A stretch of 64,000 bases of DNA from contig CM049309.1 in assembly GCA_026874595.1 (NCBI GenBank), positions 94,572,723 through 94,636,722 of the forward strand, given 5' to 3'. Positions within the stretch are counted from its first letter, which is position 1. Each line of letters begins with the position of its first letter. Origin of the DNA: Sipunculus nudus (taxonomy: Eukaryota; Annelida; Sipuncula; Golfingiida; Sipunculidae). The position numbers and the translations under genes were made by a program. Shown one piece after another: positions 33,690 to 48,119 of the stretch. Under the pieces are notes generated by a model. It was not told the DNA's origin and ran no database searches. It was given only the letters and a program-made list of their open reading frames with translations.

Positions 33690-36600
33690 ACGGAGGTAGG
33701 GTATATAAGTTGAAATAATGAGGAGAATCAGGGAGGCAGGGAATGTAAGTCGAGATATACAGGAAGGGAAGGGAATGCAAGTCGATATTTACAGTAGAGG
33801 CAGGGAGGTAGGGACAATAAACCAAGATTTAGAGGAGAGTCAGGGAGGTAGGGTATATAAGTTGAAATTATGAGGAGAGTCAGGGAGGCAGGGAATGTTA
33901 GTCGAGATATAAAGGCGAGTAAGGGAGGCAGGGAATGCAAGTCGATATTTACAGGAGAGGCAGCGAGGTAGGGAATATAAGTCGAGATTTACAGGAGAGC
34001 CAGGGAGGTAGAGACAATAAACCAAGATTTAAAGGAGAGTCAGAGAGACAGATAATATTAATCAAGATTAACAGGAGCGTCAGGGAGGCAGAGAATATAA
34101 GTCGAGGTTTAGAGGAGCGTCAGGGAGGTAGTGAATATAAGCCGAGACTTACAGGAGCGTCAGGAAGGCTGGGAATATATGTCGAGATTTACAGGAGAGT
34201 CAAGGAGGAAGTTAATATAGGTCGAGATTTACAGGAGAGTCAGGGAGGCAGCGAATGTAAGTCGTGATTTACAGGAGAGTGAGGGAGGCAGGGAATATGA
34301 GCAGAGATTTACAGGAGCGTCAGGGAGACAGGGAATATAAGCGGAGATTTACAGGGGCGTCAGGCAGGCAGGGAATATATGTCGAGATTAAGGGGGGGGG
34401 GGGGAGACAGAGAGACAGCGAATGTAAGTCGTGATTTACAGGAGAGTCAGGGAGGCAGCGGATGAAAGTCGAGATTTACAGGAGAGCCAGGGAGACAGCG
34501 AATGTAAGTCGTGATTTACAGGAGCGTCAGGGAGGCAGGAAATATAAGCCGAGATTTACAGGAGCGTCAGGGAGGCTGGGAATATATGTCGAGATTTACA
34601 GGAGCGTCAGGCAGGCAGGGAATATAAGCCGAGATTTACAGGAGAGTCAGGGAGACAGCGAATGTAAGTCGAGATTTACAGGAGAGTCAGGGAGGCAGCG
34701 AATGTAAGTCGAGATTTACAGGAGAGTCAGGGAGACAGGGAATGTAAGTCTAGATTTACAGGAGCGTCAGGGAGGCAGCGAATGTAAGTCGAGATTTACA
34801 GGAGAGTCAGGGAGACAGCGAATGTAAGTCGAGATTTACAAAGAGTCAGGGAGACAGCGAATGTAAGTCGAGATTTACAGGAGAGTCAGGGAGGCAGGAA
34901 ATATAAGCCGAGATTTACAGGAGCGTCAGGGAGGCTGGGAATATATGTCGAGATTTACAGGAGCGTCAGGCAGGCAGGGAATATAAGCCGAGATTGACAG
35001 GAGAGTCAGGGAGACAGCGAATGTAAGTCGTGATTTACAGGAGAGTCACGGAGGTAGGGTATATAAGTTGAAATTATGAGGAGAGTCAGGGAGGCAGGGA
35101 ATGTAAGTCGAGATATACAGGAAGGGAAGGGAATGCAAGTCGATATTAACAGTAGAGGCAGGGAGGTAGGGACAATAAACCAAGATTTAGAGGAGAGTCA
35201 GGGAGGTAGGGTATATAAGTTGAAATTATGAGGAGAGTCAGGGAGGCAGGGAATGTTAGTCGAGATATAAAGGCGAGTAAGGGAGGCAGGGAATGCAAGT
35301 CGATATTTACAGGAGAGGCAGCGAGGTAGGGAATATAAGTCGAGATTTACAGGAGAGTCAGGGAAGTAGGGACAATAAACCAAGATTTAAAGGAGAGTCA
35401 GAGAGACAGATAATATTAATCAAGATTAACAGGAGCGTCAGGGAGGCAGAGAATATAAGTCGAGGTTTAGAGGAGCGTCAGGGATGTAGTGAATATAAGC
35501 CGAGACTTACAGGAGCGTCAGGGAGGCTGGGAATATATGTCGAGATTTACAGGAGAGTCAAGGAGGAAGTTAATATAGGTCGAGATTTACAGGAGAGTCA
35601 GGGAGGCAGCGAATGTAAGTCGTGATTTACAGGAGAGTGAGGGAGGCAGGGAATATGAGCAGAGATTTACAGGAGCGTCAGGGAGACAGGGAATATAAGC
35701 GGAGATTTACAGGGGCGTCAGGGAGGCAGGGAATATATGTCGAGATTATGGGGGGGGGGGGGGGAGACAGAGAGACAGCTAATGTAAGTCGTGATTTACA
35801 GGAGAGTCAGGGAGGCAGCGAATGAAAGTCGAGATTTACAGGAGAGCCAGGGAGACAGCGAATGTAAGTCGTGATTTACAGGAGCGTCAGGGAGGCAGGA
35901 AATATAAGCCGAGATTTACAGGAGCGTCAGGGAGGCTGGGAATATATGTCGAGATTTACAGGAGCGTCAGGCAGGCAGGGAATATAAGCCGAGATTTACA
36001 GGAGAGTCAGGGAGACAGCGAATGTAAGTCGAGATTTACAGGAGAGTCAGGGAGGCAGCGAATGTAAGTCGAGATTTACAGGAGAGTCAGGGAGACAGGG
36101 AATGTAAGTCTAGATTTACAGGAGCGTCAGGGAGGCAGCGAATGTAGGTCGAGATTTACAGGAGAGTCATGGAGACAGCGAATGTAAGTCGAGATTTACA
36201 GGAGAGTCAGGGAGACAGCGAATGTAAGTCGAGATTTACAGGAGAGTCAGGGAGGCAGGAAATATAAGCCGAGATTTACAGGTGCGTCAGGGAGGCAGCG
36301 AATGTAAGTCGAGATTTACAGGAGAGTAAGGGAGGCAGGAAATATAAGTCGAGATTTACAGGAGAGTCAGGGAGGCAGCGAATGTAAGTCGTGATTTACA
36401 GGAGAGTCAGGGAGGCAGCGAATGTAAGTCGAATTTTACAGGAGAAACAGGGAGGTAGCATGTATGTCGAGAATTACAGGAGCGTCAGGGAGGCAGGAAA
36501 TTTTAGACGAGATTTACCGGAGCGTCAGGGAGGCAGGGAATATGAGCAGTGATTTACAGGAGCGTCAGGGAGGCAGCGAATGTAAGTCGAGATTTACAGG

Positions 36601-39600
36601 AGCGTCAGGGAGGCAGCGAATGTAAGTCGAGATTTACAGGAGCGTCAGGGAGGCAGCTTATGAAAGTCGAGATTTACAGGAGAGTCAGGGACGCAGGAAA
36701 TATTAGCAGAGATTTACAGGAGCGTCAGGGAGGCAGCGAATGTAAGTCGAGATTTACAGGAGAGTCAGGGAGGCAGCGAACGTAAGTCGTGATTTACAAG
36801 AGACAGTGAGGCAGGAAATATAAGCCGAGATTTACAGGAGCGTCAGGCAGGAAGGGAATATAAGCCGATATTTACAGGAGAGTCAGGGAGGCAGGGAATA
36901 TGAGCAGAGATTTACAGGAGCGTCAGGGAGGCAGGGAATATAATCCGAGATTTACAAGAGCGTCTGGGAGGCAGCGAATGTAAGTCGAGATTTACAGGAG
37001 AGACAGGGAGGCAGCATATATGTCGAGATTTACAGGAGAAACAGGGAGGCAGGAAATATAAGCCGAGATTTACAGGAGAGTCAGGGAGGCAGCGAATGTA
37101 AGTCGAGATTTACAGGAGAGTCAGGGAGGCAGTGAATGTAAGTCGTGATTTACAGGAGAGTCAGGGAGACAGCGAATGTAAGTCGAGATTTACAGGAGCG
37201 TCAGGGAGGCTGGGAATATAAGCCGAGATTTACAGGAGCGTCAGGGAGGCAGGAAATATAAGCCGAGATTTACAGGAGCGTCAGGGAGGCTGGGAATATA
37301 TGTCTAGATTAACAGGAGCGTCAGGGAGACATTGAATGTAATTCGAGAATTACAGGAGAGTCAGAGGAGGCATGGAATATGAGCAGAGATTTACAGGAGC
37401 GTCAGGGAGGCAGCGAATGTAAGTCGAGATTTTTAGGAGCGTCAGGGAGGCAGGAAATATAAGCCAAGATTTACAAGAGCGTCAGGCAGGCAGGGAATAT
37501 AAGCCGAGATTTACAGGACAGTCAGGGAGGCAGGGAATATGAGCAGAGATTTACAGGAGCGTCAGGGAGGAAGAATGTAAGTCGAGAATTACAGGATAGA
37601 CAGGGAGGCAGCATGTATGTCGAGATTTACAGGACCGTCAGGGAGGTAGGGAATATAAGCCGAGATTTACAGGAGAGTCAAGGAGGTAGGGAATATAAGC
37701 CTAGATTTACAGGAGCGTCAGGGAGGCAGAAAATATAAGCCGAGATTTACAGGAGCGTCAGGGAGGCAGCGAATGTAAGTCGAGATTTACAGGAGAGCCA
37801 GGGAGGCAGCGAATGTAAGTCGTGATTTACAGGAGCGTCAGGCAGGCAGGGAATATAAGCCGAGATTTACAGGAGCGTCAGGGAGGCAGCGAATGTAAGT
37901 CGTGATTTACAGGAGAGAAAGTGAGGCAGGAAATAAAAGCCGAGATTTACAGGAGCGTCAGGCAGGAAGGGAAAATAAGCCGATATTTATAGGAGAGTCA
38001 GGGAGGCAGGGAATATGAGCAGAGATTTACAGGAGCGTCAGGGAGGCAGGGAATATAATCCGAGATTTACAAGAGCGTCAGGGAGTCAGCGAATGTAAGT
38101 CGAGATTTACAGGAGAGACAGGGAGGCAGCATATATGTCGAGATTTACAGGAGAAACAGGGAGGCAGGGAGTATAAGCCGAGATTTACAGGAGAGTCAGG
38201 AAGGGAGGGAATATAAGTCGAGGTTTAGAGGAGCGTCAGGGAGGTAGTGAATATAAGCCGAGACTTACAGGAGCGTCAGTGAGGCTGGGAATATATGTCG
38301 AGATTTACAGGAGAGTCAGGGAGGAAGTTAATATAGGTCGAGATTTAGAGTAGCGTCAGGGAGACAGGGAATATAAGTCGAGATTTACAGGAGAGTCAGG
38401 GAGACAGCGAATGTAAGTCGTGATTTACAGGAGAGTCAGGGAGGCAGCGAATGGAAGTCGAGATTTACAGGAGAGACAGGGAGGCAGCATATATGTCGAG
38501 ATTTACAGGAGAAACAGGGAGGCAGGGAGTATAAGCCGAGATTTACAGGAGAGTCAGGAAGGGAGGGAATATAAGTCGAGGTTTAGAGGAGCGTCAGGGA
38601 GGTAGTGAATATAAGCCGAGACTTACAGGAGCGTCAGTGAGGCTGGGAATATATGTCGAGATTTACAGGAGAGTCAGGGAGGAAGTTAATATAGGTCGAG
38701 ATTTAGAGTAGCGTCAGGGAGACAGGGAATATAAGTCGAGATTTACAGGAGTGTCAGGGAGACAGCGAATGTAAGTCGTGATTTACAGGAGAGTCAGGGA
38801 GGCAGCGAATGGAAGTCGAGATTTACAGGAGAGTCAGGGAGACAGCGAATGTAAGTCGTGATTTACAGGAGAGTCAGGGAGGCAGGAAATATAAGCCGAG
38901 ATTTACAGGAGCGTCAGGGAGGCTGGGAATATATGTTGAGATTTACAGGAGCGTCAGGCAGGCAGGGAATATAAGCCGAGATTGACAGGAGAGTCAGGGA
39001 GACAGCGAATGTAAGTCGTGATTTACAGGAGAGTCACGGAGGTAGGGTATATAAGTTGAAATTATGAGGAGAATCAGGGAGGCAGGGAATGTAAGTCGAG
39101 ATATACAGGAAGGGAAGGGAATGCAAGTCGATATTTACAGTAGAGGCAGGGAGGTAGGGACTATAAACCAAGATTTAGAGGAGAGTCAGGGAGGTAGGGT
39201 ATATAAGTTGAAATTATGAGGAGAGTCAGGGAGGCAGGGAATGTTAGTCGAGATATAAAGGCGAGTAAGGGAGGCAGGGAATGCAAGTCGATATTTACAG
39301 GAGAGGCAGCGAGGTAGGGAATATAAGTCGAGATTTACAGGAGAGCCAGGGAGGTAGAGACAATAAACCAAGATTTAAAGGAGAGTCAGAGAGACAGATA
39401 ATATTAATCAAGATTAACAGGAGCGTCAGGGAGGCAGAGAATATAAGTCGAGGTTTAGAGGAGCGTCAGGGAGGTAGTGAATATAAGCCGAGACTTACAG
39501 GAGCGTCAGGGAGGCTGGGAATATATGTCGAGATTTACAGGAGAGTCAAGGAGGAAGTTAATATAGGTCGAGATTTACAGGAGAGTCAGGGAGGCAGCGA

Positions 39601-42600
39601 ATGTAAGTCGTGATTTACAGGAGAGTGAGGGAGGCAGGGAATATGAGCAGAGATTTACAGGAGCGTCAGGGAGACAGGGAATATAAGCGGAGATTTACAG
39701 GGGCGTCAGGGAGGCAGGGAATATATGTCGAGATTAAGGGGGGGGGGGAGACAGAGAGACAGCGAATGTAAGTCGTGATTTACAGGAGAGTCAGGGAGGC
39801 AGCGAATGAAAGTCGAGATTTACAGGAGAGCCAGGGAGACAGCGAATGTAAGTCGTGATTTACAGGAGCGTCAGGGAGGCAGGAAATATAAGCCGAGATT
39901 TACAGGAGCGTCAGGGAGGCTGGGAATATATGTCGAGATTTACAGGAGCGTCAGGCAGGCAGGGAATATAAGCCGAGATTTACAGGAGAGTCAGGGAGAC
40001 AGCGAATGTAAGTCGAGATTTACAGGAGAGTCAGGGAGGCAGCGAATGTAAGTCGAGATTTACAGGAGAGTCAGGGAGACAGGGAATGTAAGTCTAGATT
40101 TACAGGAGCGTCAGGGAGGCAGCGACTGTAAGTCGAGATTTACAGGAGAGTCAGGGAGACAGCGAATGTAAGTCGAGATTTACAGGAGAGTCAGGGAGAC
40201 AGCGAATGTAAGTCGAGATTTACAGGAGAGTCAGGGAGGCAGCGAATGTAAGTCGTGATTTACAGGAGAGTCAGGGAGGCAGCGAATGTAAGTCGAATTT
40301 TACAGGAGAAACAGGGAGGTAGCATGTATGTCGAGAATTACAGGAGCGTCAGGGAGGCAGGAAATATAAGCCGAGATTTACAGGAGCGTCAGGGAGGCAG
40401 GGAATATGAGCAGAGATTTACAGGAGCGTCAGGGAGGCAGCCAATGTAAGTCGAGATTTACAGGAGCGTCAGGGAGGCAGCGAATGTAAGTCGAGATTTA
40501 CAGGAGCGTCAGGGAGGCAGCTTATGTAAGTCGAGATTTACAGGAGAGTGAGGGACGCAGGAAATATTAGCAGAGATTTACAGGAGCGTCAGGGAGGCAG
40601 CGAATGTAAGTCGAGATTTACAGGAGAGTCAGGGAGGCAGCGAACGTAAGTCGTGATTTACAGGAGAGAAAGTGAGGCAGGAAATATAAGCCGAGATTTA
40701 CAGGAGCGTCAGGCAGGAAGGGAAAATAAGCCGATATTTATAGGAGAGTCAGGGAGGCAGGGAATATGAGCAGAGATTTACAGGAGCGTCAGGGAGGCAG
40801 GGAATATAATCCGAGATTTACAAGAGCGTCAGGGAGTCAGCGAATGTAAGTCGAGATTTACAGGAGAGACAGGGAGGCAGCATATATGTCGAGATTTACA
40901 GGAGAAACAGGGAGGCAGGGAGTATAAGCCGAGATTTACAGGAGAGTCAGGAAGGGAGGGAATATAAGTCGAGGTTTAGAGGAGCGTCAGGGAGGTAGTG
41001 AATATAAGCCGAGACTTACAGGAGCGTCAGTGAGGCTGGGAATATATGTCGAGATTTACAGGAGAGTCAGGGAGGAAGTTAATATAGGTCGAGATTTAGA
41101 GTAGCGTCAGGGAGACAGGGAATATAAGTCGAGATTTACAGGAGAGTCAGGGAGACAGCGAATGTAAGTCGTGATTTACAGGAGAGTCAGGGAGGCAGCG
41201 AATGGAAGTCGAGATTTACAGGAGAGTCAGGGAGACAGCGAATGTAAGTCGTGATTTACAGGAGAGTCAGGGAGGCAGGAAATATAAGCCGAGATTTACA
41301 GGAGCGTCAGGGAGGCTGGGAATATATGTCGAGATTTACAGGAGCGTCAGGCAGGCAGGGAATATAAGCCGAGATTGACAGGAGAGTCAGGGAGACAGCG
41401 AATGTAAGTCGTGATTTACAGGAGAGTCACGGAGGTAGGGTATATAAGTTGAAATTATGAGGAGAATCAGGGAGGCAGGGAATGTAAGTCGAGATATACA
41501 GGAAGGGAAGGGAATGCAAGTCGATATTTACAGTAGAGGCAGGGAGGTAGGGACAATAAACCAAGATTTAGAGGAGAGTCAGGGAGGTAGGGTATATAAG
41601 TTGAAATTATGAGGAGAGTCAGGGAGGCAGGGAATGTTAGTCGAGATATAAAGGCGAGTAAGGGAGGCAGGGAATGCAAGTCGATATTTACAGGAGAGGC
41701 AGCGAGGTAGGGAATATAAGTCGAGATTTACAGGAGAGCCAGGGAGGTAGAGACAATAAACCAAGATTTAAAGGAGAGTCAGAGAGACAGATAATATTAA
41801 TCAAGATTAACAGGAGCGTCAGGGAGGCAGAGAATATAAGTCGAGGTTTAGAGGAGCGTCAGGGAGGTAGTGAATATAAGCCGAGACTTACAGGAGCGTC
41901 AGGAAGGCTGGGAATATATGTCGAGATTTACAGGAGAGTCAAGGAGGAAGTTAATAAAGGTCGAGATTTACAGGAGAGTCAGGGAGGCAGCGAATGTAAG
42001 TCGTGATTTACAGGAGAGTGAGGGAGGCAGGGAATATGAGCAGAGATTTACAGGAGCGTCAGGGAGACAGGGAATATAAGCGGAGATTTACAGGGGCGTC
42101 AGGCAGGCAGGGAATATATGTCGAGATTAAGGGGGGGGGGGGGGGGGGAGACAGAGAGACAGCGAATGTAAGTCGTGATTTACAGGAGAGTCAGGGAGGC
42201 AGCGGATGAAAGTCGAGATTTACAGGAGAGCCAGGGAGACAGCGAATGTAAGTCGTGATTTACAGGAGCGTCAGGGAGGCAGGAAATATAAGCCGAGATT
42301 TACAGGAGCGTCAGGGAGGCTGGGAATATATGTCGAGATTTACAGGAGCGTCAGGCAGGCAGGGAATATAAGCCGAGATTTACAGGAGAGTCAGGGAGAC
42401 AGCGAATGTAAGTCGAGATTTACAGGAGAGTCAGGGAGGCAGCGAATGTAAGTCGAGATTTACAGGAGAGTCAGGGAGACAGGGAATGTAAGTCTAGATT
42501 TACAGGAGCGTCAGGGAGGCAGCGAATGTAAGTCGAGATTTACAGGAGAGTCAGGGAGACAGCGAATGTAAGTCGAGATTTACAAGAGAGTCAGGGAGAC

Positions 42601-45600
42601 AGCGAATGTAAGTCGAGATTTACAGGAGAGTCAGGGAGGCAGGAAATATAAGCCGAGATTTACAGGAGCGTCAGGGAGGCTGGGAATATATGTCGAGATT
42701 TACAGGAGCGTCAGGCAGGCAGGGAATATAAGCCGAGATTGACAGGAGAGTCAGGGAGACAGCGAATGTAAGTCGTGATTTACAGGAGAGTCACGGAGGT
42801 AGGGTATATAAGTTGAAATTATGAGGAGAGTCAGGGAGGCAGGGAATGTAAGTCGAGATATACAGGAAGGGAAGGGAATGCAAGTCGATATTAACAGTAG
42901 AGGCAGGGAGGTAGGGACAATAAACCAAGATTTAGAGGAGAGTCAGGGAGGTAGGGTATATAAGTTGAAATTATGAGGAGAGTCAGGGAGGCAGGGAATG
43001 TTAGTCGAGATATAAAGGCGAGTAAGGGAGGCAGGGAATGCAAGTCGATATTTACAGGAGAGGCAGCGAGGTAGGGAATATAAGTCGAGATTTACAGGAG
43101 AGTCAGGGAAGTAGGGACAATAAACCAAGATTTAAAGGAGAGTCAGAGAGACAGATAATATTAATCAAGATTAACAGGAGCGTCAGGGAGGCAGAGAATA
43201 TAAGTCGAGGTTTAGAGGAGCGTCAGGGATGTAGTGAATATAAGCCGAGACTTACAGGAGCGTCAGGGAGGCTGGGAATATATGTCGAGATTTACAGGAG
43301 AGTCAAGGAGGAAGTTAATATAGGTCGAGATTTACAGGAGAGTCAGGGAGGCAGCGAATGTAAGTCGTGATTTACAGGAGAGTGAGGGAGGCAGGGAATA
43401 TGAGCAGAGATTTACAGGAGCGTCAGGGAGACAGGGAATATAAGCGGAGATTTACAGGGGCGTCAGGGAGGCAGGGAATATATGTCGAGATTATGGGGGG
43501 GGGGGGGGAGACAGAGAGACAGCTAATGTAAGTCGTGATTTACAGGAGAGTCAGGGAGGCAGCGAATGAAAGTCGAGATTTACAGGAGAGCCAGGGAGAC
43601 AGCGAATGTAAGTCGTGATTTACAGGAGCGTCAGGGAGGCAGGAAATATAAGCCGAGATTTACAGGAGCGTCAGGGAGGCTGGGAATATATGTCGAGATT
43701 TACAGGAGCGTCAGGCAGGCAGGGAATATAAGCCGAGATTTACAGGAGAGTCAGGGAGACAGCGAATGTAAGTCGAGATTTACAGGAGAGTCAGGGAGGC
43801 AGCGAATGTAAGTCGAGATTTACAGGAGAGTCAGGGAGACAGGGAATGTAAGTCTAGATTTACAGGAGCGTCAGGGAGGCAGCGAATGTAAGTCGAGATT
43901 TACAGGAGAGTCAGGGAGACAGCGAATGTAAGTCGAGATTTACAGGAGAGTCAGGGAGACAGCGAATGTAAGTCGAGATTTACAGGAGAGTCAGGGAGGC
44001 AGGAAATATAAGCCGAGATTTACAGGTGCGTCAGGGAGGCAGCGAATGTAAGTCGAGATTTACAGGAGAGTAAGGGAGGCAGGAAATATAAGTCGAGATT
44101 TACAGGAGAGTCAGGGAGGCAGCGAATGTAAGTCGTGATTTACAGGAGAGTCAGGGAGGCAGCGAATGTAAGTCGAATTTTACAGGAGAAACAGGGAGGT
44201 AGCATGTATGTCGAGAATTACAGGAGCGTCAGGGAGGCAGGAAATTTTAGACGAGATTTACCGGAGCGTCAGGGAGGCAGGGAATATGAGCAGTGATTTA
44301 CAGGAGCGTCAGGGAGGCAGCGAATGTAAGTCGAGATTTACAGGAGCGTCAGGGAGGCAGCGAATGTAAGTCGAGATTTACAGGAGCGTCAGGGAGGCAG
44401 CTTATGAAAGTCGAGATTTACAGGAGAGTCAGGGACGCAGGAAATATTAGCAGAGATTTACAGGAGCGTCAGGGAGGCAGCGAATGTAAGTCGAGATTTA
44501 CAGGAGAGTCAGGGAGGCAGCGAACGTAAGTCGTGATTTACAAGAGACAGTGAGGCAGGAAATATAAGCCGAGATTTACAGGAGCGTCAGGCAGGAAGGG
44601 AATATAAGCCGATATTTACAGGAGAGTCAGGGAGGCAGGGAATATGAGCAGAGATTTACAGGAGCGTCAGGGAGGCAGGGAATATAATCCGAGATTTACA
44701 AGAGCGTCTGGGAGGCAGCGAATGTAAGTCGAGATTTACAGGAGAGACAGGGAGGCAGCATATATGTCGAGATTTACAGGAGAAACAGGGAGGCAGGAAA
44801 TATAAGCCGAGATTTACAGGAGAGTCAGGGAGGCAGCGAATGTAAGTCGAGATTTACAGGAGAGTCAGGGAGGCAGTGAATGTAAGTCGTGATTTACAGG
44901 AGAGTCAGGGAGACAGCGAATGTAAGTCGAGATTTACAGGAGCGTCAGGGAGGCTGGGAATATAAGCCGAGATTTACAGGAGCGTCAGGGAGGCAGGAAA
45001 TATAAGCCGAGATTTACAGGAGCGTCAGGGAGGCTGGGAATATATGTCTAGATTAACAGGAGCGTCAGGGAGACATTGAATGTAATTCGAGAATTACAGG
45101 AGAGTCAGAGGAGGCATGGAATATGAGCAGAGATTTACAGGAGCGTCAGGGAGGCAGCGAATGTAAGTCGAGATTTTTAGGAGCGTCAGGGAGGCAGGAA
45201 ATATAAGCCAAGATTTACAAGAGCGTCAGGCAGGCAGGGAATATAAGCCGAGATTTACAGGACAGTCAGGGAGGCAGGGAATATGAGCAGAGATTTACAG
45301 GAGCGTCAGGGAGGAAGAATGTAAGTCGAGAATTACAGGATAGACAGGGAGGCAGCATGTATGTCGAGATTTACAGGACCGTCAGGGAGGTAGGGAATAT
45401 AAGCCGAGATTTACAGGAGAGTCAAGGAGGTAGGGAATATAAGCCTAGATTTACAGGAGCGTCAGGGAGGCAGAAAATATAAGCCGAGATTTACAGGAGC
45501 GTCAGGGAGGCAGCGAATGTAAGTCGAGATTTACAGGAGAGCCAGGGAGGCAGCGAATGTAAGTCGTGATTTACAGGAGCGTCAGGCAGGCAGGGAATAT

Positions 45601-47970
45601 AAGCCGAGATTTACAGGAGCGTCAGGGAGGCAGCGAATGTAAGTCGTGATTTACAGGAGAGAAAGTGAGGCAGGAAATAAAAGCCGAGATTTACAGGAGC
45701 GTCAGGCATGAAGGGAAAATAAGCCGATATTTATAGGAGAGTCAGGGAGGCAGGGAATATGAGCAGAGATTTACAGGAGCGTCAGGGAGGCAGGGAATAT
45801 AATCCGAGATTTACAAGAGCGTCAGGGAGTCAGCGAATGTAAGTCGAGATTTACAGGAGAGACAGGGAGGCAGCATATATGTCGAGATTTACAGGAGAAA
45901 CAGGGAGGCAGGGAGTATAAGCCGAGATTTACAGGAGAGTCAGGAAGGGAGGGAATATAAGTCGAGGTTTAGAGGAGCGTCAGGGAGGTAGTGAATATAA
46001 GCCGAGACTTACAGGAGCGTCAGTGAGGCTGGGAATATATGTCGAGATTTACAGGAGAGTCAGGGAGGAAGTTAATATAGGTCGAGATTTAGAGTAGCGT
46101 CAGGGAGACAGGGAATATAAGTCGAGATTTACAGGAGAGTCAGGGAGACAGCGAATGTAAGTCGTGATTTACAGGAGAGTCAGGGAGGCAGCGAATGGAA
46201 GTCGAGATTTACAGGAGAGACAGGGAGGCAGCATATATGTCGAGATTTACAGGAGAAACAGGGAGGCAGGGAGTATAAGCCGAGATTTACAGGAGAGTCA
46301 GGAAGGCAGGGAATATAAGTCGAGGTTTAGAGGAGCGTCAGGGAGGTAGTGAATATAAGCCGAGACTTACAGGAGCGTCAGTGAGGCTGGGAATATATGT
46401 CGAGATTTACAGGAGAGTCAGGGAGGAAGTTAATATAGGTCGAGATTTAGAGTAGCGTCAGGGAGACAGGGAATATAAGTCGAGATTTACAGGAGAGTCA
46501 GGGAGACAGCGAATGTAAGTCGTGATTTACAGGAGAGTCAGGGAGGCAGCGAATGGAAGTCGAGATTTACAGGAGAGTCAGGGAGACAGCGAATGTAAGT
46601 CGTGATTTACAGGAGAGTCAGGGAGGCAGGAAATATAAGCCGAGATTTACAGGAGCGTCAGGGAGGCTGGGAATATATGTCGAGATTTACAGGAGCGTCA
46701 GGCAGGCAGGGAATATAAGCCGAGATTGACAGGAGAGTCAGGGAGACAGCGAATGTAAGTCGTGATTTACAGGAGAGTCACGGAGGTAGGGTATATAAGT
46801 TGAAATTATGAGGAGAATCAGGGAGGCAGGGAATGTAAGTCGAGATATACAGGAAGGGAAGGGAATGCAAGTCGATATTTACAGTAGAGGCAGGGAGGTA
46901 GGGACAATAAACCAAGATTTAGAGGAGAGTCAGGGAGGTAGGGTATATAAGTTGAAATTATGAGGAGAGTCAGGGAGGCAGGGAATGTTAGTCGAGATAT
47001 AAAGGCGAGTAAGGGAGGCAGGGAATGCAAGTCGATATTTACAGGAGAGGCAGCGAGGTAGGGAATATAAGTCGAGATTTACAGGAGAGCCAGGGAGGTA
47101 GAGACAATAAACCAAGATTTAAAGGAGAGTCAGAGAGACAGATAATATTAATCAAGATTAACAGGAGCGTCAGGGAGGCAGAGAATATAAGTCGAGGTTT
47201 AGAGGAGCGTCAGGGAGGTAGTGAATATAAGCCGAGACTTACAGGAGCGTCAGGGAGGCTGGGAATATATGTCGAGATTTACAGGAGAGTCAAGGAGGAA
47301 GTTAATATAGGTCGAGATTTACAGGAGAGTCAGGGAGGCAGCGAATGTAAGTCGTGATTTACAGGAGAGTGAGGGAGGCAGGGAATATGAGCAGAGATTT
47401 ACAGGAGCGTCAGGGAGACAGGGAATATAAGCGGAGATTTACAGGGGCGTCAGGGAGGCAGGGAATATATGTCGAGATTAAGGGGGGGGGGGAGACAGAG
47501 AGACAGCGAATGTAAGTCGTGATTTACAGGAGAGTCAGGGAGGCAGCGAATGAAAGTCGAGATTTACAGGAGAGCCAGGGAGACAGCGAATGTAAGTCGT
47601 GATTTACAGGAGCGTCAGGGAGGCAGGAAATATAAGCCGAGATTTACAGGAGCGTCAGGGAGGCTGGGAATATATGTCGAGATTTACAGGAGCGTCAGGC
47701 AGGCAGGGAATATAAGCCGAGATTTACAGGAGAGTCAGGGAGACAGCGAATGTAAGTCGAGATTTACAGGAGAGTCAGGGAGGCAGCGAATGTAAGTCGA
47801 GATTTACAGGAGAGTCAGGGAGACAGGGAATGTAAGTCTAGATTTACAGGAGCGTCAGGGAGGCAGCGACTGTAAGTCGAGATTTACAGGAGAGTCAGGG
47901 AGACAGCGAATGTAAGTCGAGATTTACAGGAGAGTCAGGGAGACAGCGAATGTAAGTCGAGATTTACAGG
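32480..47970. repeat. 7.74-kb tandem duplication in the 40-bp satellite
   Basis: About 32480-40220 is repeated at about 40220-47970. The offset is 7,739 bp at first, 7,744 after a poly-G tract of 13 versus 18, 7,745 after a single-base difference near 34840, and 7,744 again after a poly-G tract of 15 versus 14. The marker CACGGAGGTAGGG at 33689, 35047 and 39035 pairs with 41428, 42792 and 46779. Away from the G tracts I saw only scattered substitutions. Confidence 0.92.
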
Positions 47971-48119
47971 AGAGTCAGGGAGACAGCGAATGTAAGTCGA
48001 GATTTACAGGAGAGTCAGGGAGGCAGGAAATATAAGCCGAGATTTACAGGAGCGTCAGGGAGGCTGGGAATATATGTCGAGATTTACAGGAGCGTCAGGC
48101 AGGCAGGGAATATAAGCCG